From NCBI RefSeq assembly GCF_902833085.1, contig NZ_CADFEB010000016.1, forward strand, positions 20,725 to 84,724: a DNA stretch of 64,000 bases, written 5' to 3'. Below the pieces are notes generated by a model that had not been told where the DNA came from, ran no database searches, and saw only the letters and a program-made list of their open reading frames with translations. Each line of letters starts with the position of its first letter. The first letter of the stretch is position 1. The DNA is from Burkholderia ubonensis (lineage in GTDB: Bacteria; Pseudomonadota; Gammaproteobacteria; Burkholderiales; Burkholderiaceae). Below are positions 26,061 to 35,099 of this stretch, piece after piece. Position numbers and translations under genes: made by a program.

Positions 26061-27254
26061 ATGACCCGCGCCCCTTCCACCCAGACGCCGCATCGCATCG
26101 CGCTGCTGTTCAACGCCAACAAGGTCTACGACCGCGAGATCATCAGCGGCATCGGCCAGTACCTGCGCTCGACGCGCGTGGTATGGGACCTGTTCCTCGA
26201 AGACGATTTCCGCTGCCGGCTCGCCGGCATCGAGCACTTCGACGGCGACGGCATCATCGCCGACTTCGACGATCCGGCCGTCGCCGACGCGCTCGCGGGC
26301 TCGCCGCTGCCGATCGTCGCGCTCGGCTCGTCGTACGAGGATCCGGCGCAGTATCCGGACGGCGTGCCGTATATCGCGACCGACAACGCGAAGCTCGTGT
26401 CGCTCGCCTACACGCACCTGATCGGCGCCGGGCTCGCGCACTTCGCGATGTACAGCCTGCCCGTCGCGCAGCAGAACCGCTGGGCGCAGCAGCGCGAGCT
26501 CGCGTTCGACCGGCTCGCGCACGCGGACGGACTCGACGCGCCGATCTACCGCGGGCTGTCGACGAGCGCATCGGGGTGGAATCACGCGATCGAGCAGCTG
26601 ATCGGCTGGCTGCACGCACTGCCGAAGCCCGTCGGCGTGATCGCGGTGACCGACGCGCGCGCGCGGCACCTGCTGCAGGCATGCCTGATCGCCGGCCTCG
26701 CGGTGCCGGAACAGGTCGCGATCATCGGTATCGACAACGACCCGCTCACGCGCACGCTGACGCGCATTCCGCTGTCTTCCGTGATCCAGGGCACCGAGGA
26801 AATGGGCCGCACCGCCGCGCATCTGCTGCACCAGATGCTGCGCGGCGCGCGTTTTTCCGACCGGCGAATCCTGGTGCCGCCGGTCGGGATCAACGTGCTC
26901 GAATCGACCCGCCACCAGCCGCTCGCGAGCCCGCACGTGATGCGCGCACGCCACTTCATTCGCCAGTACGCGTGCCAGGGCATCAAGACCGAGCAGGTCG
27001 CCGACTATGTCGGCGTGTCGCGCTCGCTGCTCGAAGAGCACTTCCGGCGCGAACTGCAGCGCACCGTGCACCAGGAAATCCTGCGCCACAAGCTCGAGGC
27101 GGCGCAGGCGCTGCTCGCAAGCAGGCAGGCGTCGAGCGCCGAGGTCGCGATCCGTTGCGGGTTTACGTCGCTGCAGTACATGTACGCGGTGTTCCGGCGC
27201 GAGCTGGGGTGCACGCCGCGCGAATACCAGGACCGCGCGGTCGCCGCGCATTGA
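26061..27254 (+). CDS. xylR: Xylose operon regulator (sugar-binding plus AraC HTH)
   Basis: ATG 26061 (MTRAPSTQTPHRIALLFNANKVYDREIISGIGQYL) gives 397 residues. Residues about 10-280 form a LacI-like periplasmic-binding domain (DGIIADFDDPAVADAL; IGIDNDPLTRTLTRIPLSSV). Residues about 290-395 form an AraC HTH pair (EQVADYVGVSRSLLEEHFRRELQ; VAIRCGFTSLQYMYAVFRRELGCTPREYQ). This domain order is that of XylR, which activates xyl genes with xylose. It is divergent from xylA and followed by galM after 27 bases. Confidence 0.95.
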   Translation: MTRAPSTQTPHRIALLFNANKVYDREIISGIGQYLRSTRVVWDLFLEDDFRCRLAGIEHFDGDGIIADFDDPAVADALAGSPLPIVALGSSYEDPAQYPDGVPYIATDNAKLVSLAYTHLIGAGLAHFAMYSLPVAQQNRWAQQRELAFDRLAHADGLDAPIYRGLSTSASGWNHAIEQLIGWLHALPKPVGVIAVTDARARHLLQACLIAGLAVPEQVAIIGIDNDPLTRTLTRIPLSSVIQGTEEMGRTAAHLLHQMLRGARFSDRRILVPPVGINVLESTRHQPLASPHVMRARHFIRQYACQGIKTEQVADYVGVSRSLLEEHFRRELQRTVHQEILRHKLEAAQALLASRQASSAEVAIRCGFTSLQYMYAVFRRELGCTPREYQDRAVAAH

Positions 27255-27281
27255 AGCCCGCCGTTCACATCGAATCCGCCC

Positions 27282-28370
27282 ATGCACATCGATACCGATT
27301 CCCCCCGCCTGACGCCCGGCGTCGCACGTGTGCAGTCCGAGCCGTGGGGCACGCTGCCCGACGGCGACACGGTGCGGCGCTACACGCTGCGCAACGCGCA
27401 CGGGATGCGCGTCGTCGTCAGCGACCTCGGCGCGACCGTCGTGTCGTGGCTCGCGCCCGACCGCACCGGACGCTTCGCCGACATCGTGCTCGCGCACGAC
27501 ACGCCCGCGGAGTACGTCGAATCGGGCGTCTACCTCGGCGCGACGATCGGCCGCTGGGCGAACCGGATCGCCGGCGCGCGCATCACGCTCGACGGCGTCG
27601 ACTACCTGCTCGATCGCAACGAGAACGGCAATCTGCTGCACGGCGGCGCGAGCGGCTTTCATCGCCAGCGCTGGGAAGTCGTCGACGACTGCGGCGGGCT
27701 GACGCTGCGGCTCGATTCGCCCGAAGGCGACGCGGGCTTTCCGGGCAACGTGAGCGTGCAGGTTCGCTACGCGCTCGACGACGACGGCACGCTGACGATC
27801 GACTACACCGGCGTCGCCGATGCGCCGTCGCCGCTCAACCTCACGAATCACAGCTATTTCAACCTCAGCGGCCGCGCGGGCGGCGACGTGCGCGGCCACG
27901 TGCTGAGCATCGACGCCGACGCGTTCCTCGAAGTCGACGACGCGCTGATCCCGACCGGCGCCGCGGACGTGACCGGCACGGCTTTCGATTTCCGGCACAG
28001 CGCGCCGCTCGGCGCGCGCCTCGACTGGCCTCATGCGCAACTCACGCGGGCGCGCGGCTTCGATCACTGCTTCGTGCTGCGCGACGGCGCGGGTGCGGTC
28101 AGGCCGGTCGCGCGCATCTACGATCCGGAAAGCGGCCGCGAGCTGGTCGTGTCGACCGATCAGCGCGGCCTGCAGCTCTATACCGGCAACTATCTGGACG
28201 GCGTGCGCGTGAGCGGCGGCACGCGTTGCGCGCGACACGCCGCGCTATGCGTCGAAGCCGGCGGCTTTCCGGATCAGGTCAACATGGCCGGCCTGCGCGA
28301 CGACGTCATCCTGCGTCCGGGCGCGCTGTATCGTCAAACGACGGCGTACCGGGTCGCGGTTCACGCGTAG
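27282..28370 (+). CDS. galM: Aldose 1-epimerase
   Basis: The 362-residue galactose mutarotase-fold protein has GVYLGATIGRWANRIAGARI, LLHGGASGFHRQRWEV, the active-site His in LNLTNHSYFNLSGRAGGDVRGH, FDHCFVL, and the late catalytic Glu in ALCVEAGGFPDQVN. It interconverts alpha and beta anomers, supplying the form xylose isomerase or sugar kinases use. It probably shares the xylR transcript. Its last 126 bases lie opposite the end of the yjfF-type permease gene. Confidence 0.92.
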   Translation: MHIDTDSPRLTPGVARVQSEPWGTLPDGDTVRRYTLRNAHGMRVVVSDLGATVVSWLAPDRTGRFADIVLAHDTPAEYVESGVYLGATIGRWANRIAGARITLDGVDYLLDRNENGNLLHGGASGFHRQRWEVVDDCGGLTLRLDSPEGDAGFPGNVSVQVRYALDDDGTLTIDYTGVADAPSPLNLTNHSYFNLSGRAGGDVRGHVLSIDADAFLEVDDALIPTGAADVTGTAFDFRHSAPLGARLDWPHAQLTRARGFDHCFVLRDGAGAVRPVARIYDPESGRELVVSTDQRGLQLYTGNYLDGVRVSGGTRCARHAALCVEAGGFPDQVNMAGLRDDVILRPGALYRQTTAYRVAVHA

Positions 28371-29411
28371 CGCGCGCCGGCCGCCTTCGACACGCGCCGG
28401 CGGCCGCTGCGCGCCAAGCCCCGTGCCGCCCGTGCGCCGCCGCGCCGCGTGCCGCTCGATGATCCGCTGCAGCAGGCAGAACACGCACAGCAGCGCGCCG
28501 ATCACGATCCGCGTCCACCACGAGCTCAACGTGCCGTCGAACGTGATCAGCACCTGGATCGTGCCGAGGATGCCGACGCCGAACACCGAGCCGATCACGT
28601 AGCCCACGCCGCCGGTGAGCAGCGTGCCGCCGATCACGGTCGCGGCGATCGCGTCGAGCTCCATCCCCTGCCCCTGCAGCCCATAGCCGGACAGCACGTA
28701 CAGCGTGAACACCACGCCGCCGAGCGCCGAGCACAGCCCGCTCAGCGCATAGACGCCGATCTTCGTGCGCGCGACCGGCAGCCCCATCAGCAGCGCCGAG
28801 CGCTCGTTGCCGCCGATCGCATACACGTTGCGGCCGAAACGCGTGAAATGCGCGACGTAGATCGCGGCGGCCAGCGTCGCGAGCGCGATCAGCGCGCCCG
28901 CGCTCAGCGTGCCGCCGCCGATCGGCACGCTGATGCCCGCGATCGCATGAAACGTCGGCTCGTTGATCGTGATCGACTGCGTCGTGATCAGGAAGCACGC
29001 GCCGCGCGCGAGAAACATCCCGGCCAACGTGACGATGAACGGCTGCAGCCGGAAATAATGGATCAGCGCGCCCATCGCCGCGCCGTACAGCGCGCCGAAC
29101 GCGAGCACGAGCGGCACGATGATCCACACCGGCCAGTGCAGCCGCTCGGCGCCGACCGCGCAGAAGATCGTCGTCAGCGCGACGACCGAGCCGACCGACA
29201 GGTCGATGCCGCCCGACACGATCACGAAGGTCATCCCGATCGCGACGATCAGCAGGAACGCGTTATCGACGAGCAGGCCGGTGAGCACCTGCATCGAGAA
29301 GAAGCCCGTGTACATCACGGACCCGAAGCCGAACAGCGCGGCGAACAGCACGATCGTCACGACGATCGGCAGCGTGCGCGGGTCGGCGAGCCGGCCAAGG
29401 AATCGGGTCAT
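28245..29411 (-). CDS. yjfF: ABC permease, YjfF type, with C-terminal extension
   Basis: ATG 29411 overlaps the ytfT stop by four bases and gives 388 residues, about 55 more than usual YjfF (about 331). Eight to ten helices are visible, with IGMTFVIVSGGIDLSVGSVVAL and LDAIAATVIGGTLLTGGVGYVIGS. After the last helix (CVFCLLQRIIERHAARRR) the tail is Arg-rich and hydrophilic; its end is encoded opposite the 3' end of galM. It would be the second permease of a galactofuranose-type importer. The tail may be a neutral readthrough into the neighbour. Confidence 0.9.
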   Translation of the reverse strand: MTRFLGRLADPRTLPIVVTIVLFAALFGFGSVMYTGFFSMQVLTGLLVDNAFLLIVAIGMTFVIVSGGIDLSVGSVVALTTIFCAVGAERLHWPVWIIVPLVLAFGALYGAAMGALIHYFRLQPFIVTLAGMFLARGACFLITTQSITINEPTFHAIAGISVPIGGGTLSAGALIALATLAAAIYVAHFTRFGRNVYAIGGNERSALLMGLPVARTKIGVYALSGLCSALGGVVFTLYVLSGYGLQGQGMELDAIAATVIGGTLLTGGVGYVIGSVFGVGILGTIQVLITFDGTLSSWWTRIVIGALLCVFCLLQRIIERHAARRRTGGTGLGAQRPPARVEGGRRALRVNRDPVRRRLTIQRARTQDDVVAQAGHVDLIRKAAGFDA

Positions 29412-30448
29412 CGGGGCGTTGCTCCGTGGGTGGCGCGCGAACGCGCGGAAGGCAGCAGCCGCGACGCTTGGCGGACCACGAGCGCACGCGCCGCGTCGGA
29501 CTGGATCAGCGTCACGACGATCACGACGATCGCCTTGACGACCAGCGTCGCCTCCGGCGGCACGCCGATCGAATAGGTCGTATAGGTGAGCGTCTGGATG
29601 ATCAGCGCGCCGAGCACGGAGCCGGCGAGGCTGAAGCGGCCGCCGAGCAGCGACGTGCCGCCGAGCGTCACCGCGAGGATCGCGTCGAGTTCGAGCAGCA
29701 GCCCCGCGTTGTTGCCGTCGGCGCTGCGCACGTTCGAGCTCGCGAGGATGCCGGCGAGCGCCGCCATCACGCCGGAGCACAGATACACGCCGAACACGAC
29801 CGCACCCGAGCGCAGCCCGACGAGCCGCGTCGCGACCGGGTTCACGCCGATCGCGCGGATAAACAGCCCGAGCGCCGTGCGGTTTACCAGCAGCGCGGTC
29901 GCGGCGATCGTCGCGAGCGCGATCCACACCGCGCACGGTACGGTCGCGAGATAGCCGCCGCCGAGCGCGAGGTAGCCGGGCGCGCCGATCGGGATGATCT
30001 GGCCGCCCGTCAGCAGTTGCGCGACGCCGCGGCCCGCCACCATCAGGATCAGCGTCGCGATGATCGGCTGCATCCCGACGAACGCGACGAGCAGGCCGTT
30101 CCACGCGCCCGCCAGCAGCCCGACGCCGAGCGCGGCCGCGAGCGCCACGCCGACCCGCGACGGATCGGCTTCGAGCACGATCGCCGCGGCCGCGCCGGCG
30201 ATCGCGACGATCGCGCCGACGGAAATGTCGATCCCGCGCGTCGCGATCACGAGCGTCATCCCGAGCGACACGATCGCGAGCGGCGCCGCGCGGTTCAGGA
30301 TGTCGATCGGCGCGCCGAACAGGTGGCCGTCGAGCAGCGCGATCGACAGGAAGCCCGGACGATGCGCGACGTCGAGCGCGAACAGCAGCGCGAGCGTCAG
30401 CACCGGCCACGCAAGCGGATGACGAAGCAGCGTGCGCACGCGCGTCAT
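29408..30448 (-). CDS. ytfT: ABC permease, YtfT type
   Basis: ATG 30448 overlaps the ytfR stop by four bases; the protein is 346 residues. The permease signature is clear (LGMTLVIATRGIDISVGAIVAIAGAAAAIVLE), with NNAGLLLELDAILAVTLGGTSLLGG near the end. It is the partner of the YjfF-type permease; in E. coli the YtfQ-YtfR-YtfT-YjfF system imports galactofuranose. A different pentose or hexose is possible in this organism. Confidence 0.9.
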   Translation of the reverse strand: MTRVRTLLRHPLAWPVLTLALLFALDVAHRPGFLSIALLDGHLFGAPIDILNRAAPLAIVSLGMTLVIATRGIDISVGAIVAIAGAAAAIVLEADPSRVGVALAAALGVGLLAGAWNGLLVAFVGMQPIIATLILMVAGRGVAQLLTGGQIIPIGAPGYLALGGGYLATVPCAVWIALATIAATALLVNRTALGLFIRAIGVNPVATRLVGLRSGAVVFGVYLCSGVMAALAGILASSNVRSADGNNAGLLLELDAILAVTLGGTSLLGGRFSLAGSVLGALIIQTLTYTTYSIGVPPEATLVVKAIVVIVVTLIQSDAARALVVRQASRLLPSARSRATHGATPR

Positions 30449-31959
30449 GGCTGGCCTCCCGCGATCAGCCGGTAAACCTGCTCCTCGGACGCGTCGGCGC
30501 CGGTCAGTTCCGCCACCTTGCGCCGGTCGCGCAGCACCGCGATCCGATGGCTCACGCGCACGACCTCGCCGATCTCCGACGAGATGAACAGGATCGCGAG
30601 CCCTTGCGCGCACAGTGCGAGCACGCGCTCCATGATGTCGAATTTCGCGGCGACGTCGATGCCGCGCGTCGGTTCGTCGAGGATCAGCAGCTTCGGGTCC
30701 GTCGCGAGCCAGCGCGCGAGCAGCACCTTCTGCTGGTTGCCGCCCGACAGCAGTCCGATCGGCTGCTCCGCGTCGCGCGCCTTGATGCCGAGCCGCGCGA
30801 TATACGTGTCGGCGATCTCGCGCTGGCGCGCACGCCCGATCAGCCGCCACCAGCCGCGCCGCGCCTGCAGCGCGAGGATGATGTTCTCGCGGATCGACAG
30901 CGCGGCGACGATGCCCTCCTTCTTGCGGTCCTCCGGGCAATACGCGATCCCTTGCCGGACCGCATCGTGCGGCGAAGCCAGCCGCTTGCGCGCGCCGTCG
31001 ATCTCGATCGCGCCGGTGTCGGTGCGCTCCGCGGCGAACGCGAGCCGCGCGGTTTCGGTGCGCCCCGAGCCTAGCAGTCCGGCCAGCCCGACGATCTCGC
31101 CGGGCCGCACGTCGAGATCGAGCGCGCTCATCATCCCGCGCCGGCCGACCCGCTGCATCGACAGGAACGGCACGGCCGCGCCGGCGGCGGGCACGGCGGC
31201 CGCCGCCCCCGCACGCAGCGCGTCGGACATCCGCTCGCGGCCGGTCATCTTCGCGACCAGCGCATCGACCGGCAGGTCGCGCGCCAGGTACTCGCCTTCG
31301 CGCTCGCCGTTGCGCATCACGGTGATCCGGTCGGACACCGCATAGGTCTGCTCGAGGAAATGCGTGACGAACAGGATCGCGATGCCCGACGCCTTCAGCC
31401 GGCGCAGCACGTCGAACAGCCGTGCGACCTCGCCGTCGTCGAGGCTCGACGTCGGCTCGTCGAGAATCAGCACGCGCGCGTCGACCGACACGGCGCGCGC
31501 GATCGCGACCATCTGCTGCACGGCGATCGGATAGGCGTCGAGCGAACGCGTGACGTCGAGCGACAGGTCGAGCTCGGCAAGCGCCGCGCGCGAGCGCGCA
31601 TGGATCGCTTTCCAGTCGATCGCGCCGCGCCGCATCGGCTGCCGGCCCGCGAAGATGTTCTCGGCGACCGACAGGTTCGCGCACAGGTTCACTTCCTGGT
31701 AGAGCGTCCGGATGCCGGACGCCTCGGCTTCGCGCGGCGCCGCGAAGCGTACGGGCGCGCCGCCGACGCGAATCTCGCCCGCGTCGTGCGCATGCACGCC
31801 GGTGAGCACGTTGATCAGCGTCGACTTGCCCGCGCCGTTCTGGCCCATCAGCGCGTGGATCTCGCCCGGAAACAGCCGGAAGCTCACGCGCTGCAGCGCG
31901 CGAACGCCCGGAAACGCCTTGTCGATGTCGATCATCTCGACCACCGGCGGATGCGTCAT
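30445..31959 (-). CDS. ytfR: Sugar ABC transporter ATPase, YtfR type
   Basis: The 504-residue tandem ABC ATPase has Walker A GQNGAGKSTLINVLTG and Walker B VLILDEPTSSLDDG in half 1. Half 2 has a degenerate nucleotide loop (GLLGSGRTETARL), signature LSGGNQQKVLLARWLA and LLILDEPTRGIDVAAK. It starts 61 bases after ytfQ and overlaps ytfT by four, consistent with one operon. Confidence 0.93.
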   Translation of the reverse strand: MTHPPVVEMIDIDKAFPGVRALQRVSFRLFPGEIHALMGQNGAGKSTLINVLTGVHAHDAGEIRVGGAPVRFAAPREAEASGIRTLYQEVNLCANLSVAENIFAGRQPMRRGAIDWKAIHARSRAALAELDLSLDVTRSLDAYPIAVQQMVAIARAVSVDARVLILDEPTSSLDDGEVARLFDVLRRLKASGIAILFVTHFLEQTYAVSDRITVMRNGEREGEYLARDLPVDALVAKMTGRERMSDALRAGAAAAVPAAGAAVPFLSMQRVGRRGMMSALDLDVRPGEIVGLAGLLGSGRTETARLAFAAERTDTGAIEIDGARKRLASPHDAVRQGIAYCPEDRKKEGIVAALSIRENIILALQARRGWWRLIGRARQREIADTYIARLGIKARDAEQPIGLLSGGNQQKVLLARWLATDPKLLILDEPTRGIDVAAKFDIMERVLALCAQGLAILFISSEIGEVVRVSHRIAVLRDRRKVAELTGADASEEQVYRLIAGGQP

Positions 31960-32020
31960 GAACCCTCCCTCGAAGCGGTTGCCGTCCCGGCGGTCGCGAC
32001 GCCGCGGCCCGTGCAGGACA

Positions 32021-32983
32021 TCAGTACTTGCGGGTCGGCAGCACCTGCGCCGCGACGTTCATCGGGAACACCGTCTCGTTCGTCACGATCCGCTTGGGCA
32101 GCGGCTTGCCGGCGACGACGTCCTTCACCGCGCTCATCAGTTGCGGGCCGAGCAGCGGGCTGCATTCGACGTCGACGTTGATCTTGCCGGCGACCATCGC
32201 CTGGAAGCCGCCCTTCGTCGCGTCGAACGACACGACGCTCACGTCCTTGCCGGGCTTGATCCCGGCTTCCTCCATCGCCTGGATCGCGCCGAGCGCCATG
32301 TCGTCGTTGTGCGCGTAGACGACGTTGATCTGCTTGCCGTAGGTCTTCGCGAACGCTTCCATCACCTGCTTGCCGCCGGCGAGCGTGAAGTCGCCGCTCT
32401 GCGACGCGATCACCTTGAATTTCGGATTGCTTTTGATCACTTCGAGCAGGCCCGCGCGGCGATCGTTGGCCGGCGCCGACCCGACCGTGCCCTGCAGCTC
32501 GACGATGTTGACCGGGCCCGCGTCGTTCCTGTAGCGCTCTTCCAGCCAGTGCCCCGCGCGCCGCCCTTCCTCGAGGAAGTCCGAACCGATCATCGTCACG
32601 TACAGCGACGGGTCCTTCACGTCGACGCCGCGGTCGGTCAGGATCACCGGGATGTGCGCGGCCTTCGCTTCGGTCAGCACGGGCTCCCAGCCCGATTCGA
32701 CGACCGGCGAGAACGCGATCACGTCGACCTTCTGCGCGATGAACGAGCGGATCGCGCGGATCTGGTTCTCCTGCTTCTGCTGCGCGTCCGAGAACTTCAG
32801 GTTGATGCCGGCGTCCTTCGCCGCGCCCTTCACCGACACGGTGTTCGCGGTGCGCCACGCGCTCTCCGCGCCGACCTGCGAGAACCCGAGCGTGATCGGC
32901 TTTTGCTGCGCGAACGCGCCCGGCGCGAGTACCGCCGCCGCGGCGACGATCGCACCGGCCGCCAGCTTCCAGATGAATGTCAT
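32021..32983 (-). CDS. ytfQ: Periplasmic sugar-binding protein, YtfQ type
   Basis: The 320-residue protein has a signal peptide (MTFIWKLAAGAIVAAAAVLAPGAFA). The mature protein matches YtfQ: ITLGFSQVGAESAWRTANT, FSDAQQKQENQIRAIRSFIAQKVDVIAFSPVVESGWEPVL, VYAHNDDMALGAIQAMEEAG and VECSPLLGPQLM. E. coli YtfQ binds galactofuranose; here the ligand is inferred. It is the first gene of the transporter operon, facing the MocR gene. Confidence 0.92.
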   Translation of the reverse strand: MTFIWKLAAGAIVAAAAVLAPGAFAQQKPITLGFSQVGAESAWRTANTVSVKGAAKDAGINLKFSDAQQKQENQIRAIRSFIAQKVDVIAFSPVVESGWEPVLTEAKAAHIPVILTDRGVDVKDPSLYVTMIGSDFLEEGRRAGHWLEERYRNDAGPVNIVELQGTVGSAPANDRRAGLLEVIKSNPKFKVIASQSGDFTLAGGKQVMEAFAKTYGKQINVVYAHNDDMALGAIQAMEEAGIKPGKDVSVVSFDATKGGFQAMVAGKINVDVECSPLLGPQLMSAVKDVVAGKPLPKRIVTNETVFPMNVAAQVLPTRKY

Positions 32984-33129
32984 GGTCCGTCTCCGATGAT
33001 GTCGTTGTATGCCGCGGCGCTGTTCTGTTTCTGCTTGGCGCGGGCGCGGTTCGGGGCCGAGCCGGCCGGCGCGCGCGGCCGGCCCGGTATGCAGGCCCCG
33101 GATCAGTCTAGGAGCAAGTCCGATAACCT

Positions 33130-33165
33130 TCCAATGAAATATTGGATTGAGGCGATATCGATATC
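33130..33165. promoter_or_regulatory. Two palindromes in the ytfQ promoter region
   Basis: TCCAAT and ATTGGA form an exact dyad around GAAAT (33130-33146), and GATATCGATATC (33154-33165) is a perfect 12-bp palindrome with a central CG as in LacI-family operators. They lie 147-182 bases before ytfQ. No LacI-type gene is in the window, so the regulator would be encoded elsewhere. Confidence 0.4.
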
Positions 33166-33246
33166 AGCATTCGTATAAACACCTAAGCCGGCGGGCGAGG
33201 ATCGACGTGCGAACGCGAATCAGCTTCCGGCGGCGAGCCACTGGTC

Positions 33247-33330
33247 GGCCGTCGCATCGCGTGGCGCAATTGTGGAAGAATCATGTCCTATCCATCAGTA
33301 CCAGGAATCGTCGATCGGACTGGTCCATGC
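33247..33330 (+). repeat. 84-bp repeat A, leader and start codon of the MocR gene
   Basis: This stretch ends just after the ATG of the MocR gene and matches 42059-42142 at 79 of 84 positions without gaps. It covers the 5' leader and start codon only; similarity stops one base into codon 2. Confidence 0.9.
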
Positions 33331-34841
33331 AAACGCCCACACTGACCATCGAAATCGACCGGCAACATCAGTTGCCGATCTATCTGCAGATTTGCGAGCG
33401 GTTCAGGACCGCGATCGCCGCGGGCCACCTGCGTCCCGGCGATCGCGTCCCCGCGCTGCGCGGTCTGGCGACGCAGCTGAACACGGCACGCGGTACCGTC
33501 GAACAGGCTTACACGATCCTGGTCGACGAGGGATATCTGCAAATGCGCGGCGCGGCAGGCACGTTCGTATCGCCGTCCCTGCCGAAATCGCTGACGCGGT
33601 CGGCGCCCGCGCGACCCGACGGACACGCATGGCAAGTCGAAAACGCCGACTTGCTCCGGGCGCCGGGCATGTCGCGCGACAGTCCGCCTGCGCAGCGCCC
33701 GCAGCCCATCGCCGTCGCGATGAGCGGCGAGCCGCGCCCGTTGCAACCCGGGGTCCCTGCGCTCGACGCATTTCCGCGCAAGGTATGGCACCGGCTCGTA
33801 TCGCTGCGCGCGCGCAGCGGCGAACGCACATTGCTGGGCTATCCGCATCCGGCCGGTTACCGGCCGCTGCGCGAACACATCGCCACCTATCTGGGCTTGT
33901 CGCGCGGCGTCACCTGCATGCCGGAACAGGTGTTCATCACCAGCGGCTACCGTGCCACGCTGGAACTCGTGCTGCGCAGCCTCGCGCGTCCCGACGACCG
34001 CATCTGGTTCGAGGATCCCGGCTATCTGCTCGCACGCAGCTTCCTGTCCGAGACCGGGGTGCAATTCGTCCCGGTGCCGGTGGACGCCGACGGGATCGAC
34101 GTCGAACGCGGCATGCAACTGGACGCGCACGCACGCTTCGCGCTGGTGACGCCGTCGCATCAGAGCCCGCTCGGGCACACGCTGTCGCTTTCCCGGCGTA
34201 TCGCATTGCTGGATTGGGCTGAAAAAACGTCGGGCTGGATCGTCGAGGACGACTACGACAGCGAGTTTCGCTATCTCGGCCGCCCGCTGCCCGCGTTGAA
34301 GAGTCTCGACCGGCGGGATCGCGTGATCTATTGCAGCACCTTCAGCAAGGCGATGTACCCCGGCTTGCGGCTTGCGTACGCGGTCGTGCCGGAGCGCGCG
34401 GTGGAGCGCGTCGAACGCGTGGCGTGCAGCATGAATGCCGGCTCGCCGACGCTGTTGCAGGCGGCCCTGGCGGATTTCATCGAGCAGGGGCACTTTGCCC
34501 GGCATCTGAAGCGCATGCGCACGCTGTACGGCGAGCGACGCACGCTGATCGTGCACGCATTACGGCAGGCGTTCGGCGAGCGGCTGATCGTCGAATTGCC
34601 GTCCGGCGGCATCCAGTTCGCGGTGCGGTTCGTCGACGGGCCCGAAGGGCCGGTCGACGACGTCGCCGTTGCCGCGCGCGCCCGCGACGCGGGGCTCGCG
34701 GTGTTGCCGCTGTCGATCTGGTACACGAACAGCCACACGCGGCAAACGCCGCGCGGCCTCATCATCGGGTTCGCGAACATCGCCGATGCGGCCGAAGCGC
34801 ACCGTCACGCGCAAACGCTGCGCGCGTGCCTGGGCCGCTGA
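33327..34841 (+). CDS. MocR/PdxR-family regulator (GntR HTH plus aminotransferase domain)
   Basis: ATG 33327 gives 504 residues (MQTPTLTIEIDRQHQLPIYLQICERFRTAIAAGHL). A GntR HTH occupies about 12-80 (LRPGDRVPALRGLATQLNTARGTVEQAYTILVDEGYLQMRG); a linker and a type I aminotransferase-like domain follow (about 140-500). The PLP-binding Lys is about 341 in CSTFSKAMYPGLRLAYAV, and the pyridine-binding Asp lies in IVEDDYDSEFRY. MocR proteins sense PLP or an amino compound and usually control a divergent gene. The divergent neighbour here is ytfQ, which is not a typical target, and the leader is duplicated near 42.1 kb. Confidence 0.92.
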   Translation: MQTPTLTIEIDRQHQLPIYLQICERFRTAIAAGHLRPGDRVPALRGLATQLNTARGTVEQAYTILVDEGYLQMRGAAGTFVSPSLPKSLTRSAPARPDGHAWQVENADLLRAPGMSRDSPPAQRPQPIAVAMSGEPRPLQPGVPALDAFPRKVWHRLVSLRARSGERTLLGYPHPAGYRPLREHIATYLGLSRGVTCMPEQVFITSGYRATLELVLRSLARPDDRIWFEDPGYLLARSFLSETGVQFVPVPVDADGIDVERGMQLDAHARFALVTPSHQSPLGHTLSLSRRIALLDWAEKTSGWIVEDDYDSEFRYLGRPLPALKSLDRRDRVIYCSTFSKAMYPGLRLAYAVVPERAVERVERVACSMNAGSPTLLQAALADFIEQGHFARHLKRMRTLYGERRTLIVHALRQAFGERLIVELPSGGIQFAVRFVDGPEGPVDDVAVAARARDAGLAVLPLSIWYTNSHTRQTPRGLIIGFANIADAAEAHRHAQTLRACLGR

Positions 34842-34878
34842 CGCGCGGTACGCGGCAACCGCATGCGTCGGTGCGCGC

Positions 34879-34928
34879 CAGGGTCCGGATGGGTGTCCGA
34901 CGGGAAACATGCGATCGCCCCGGACGGC
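34879..34928 (+). repeat. 50-bp repeat A', trailer of the MocR gene
   Basis: This sequence, starting 38 bases after the MocR stop codon, matches 42175-42224 at 47 of 50 positions. Together with the 84-bp leader repeat it shows that both flanks of the MocR gene exist a second time. Confidence 0.88.
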
Positions 34929-34952
34929 GAGGACGTCGAAATATTTTCGCTT

Positions 34953-34966
34953 TTGACTTGAATCAA
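34953..34966 (+). promoter_or_regulatory. Anr/Fnr-like box upstream of the cytochrome gene
   Basis: TTGACTTGAATCAA matches the Fnr/Anr consensus TTGAT-N4-ATCAA at nine of ten defined positions. It lies 133 bases before the cytochrome start. Low-oxygen activation is plausible. Confidence 0.6.
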
Positions 34967-35099
34967 GATTGCCGTCTTCCGGCACTCTCACACTGCAAGC
35001 ATTGGCCAGCTATGGAAAACATTGGTGTCGAAGCAAGCGACCGATGCCTGTCGTGTGGTTGCACCGCGGTTCGGCCGGCAGCAAGGAAAGGTGAAGAAG

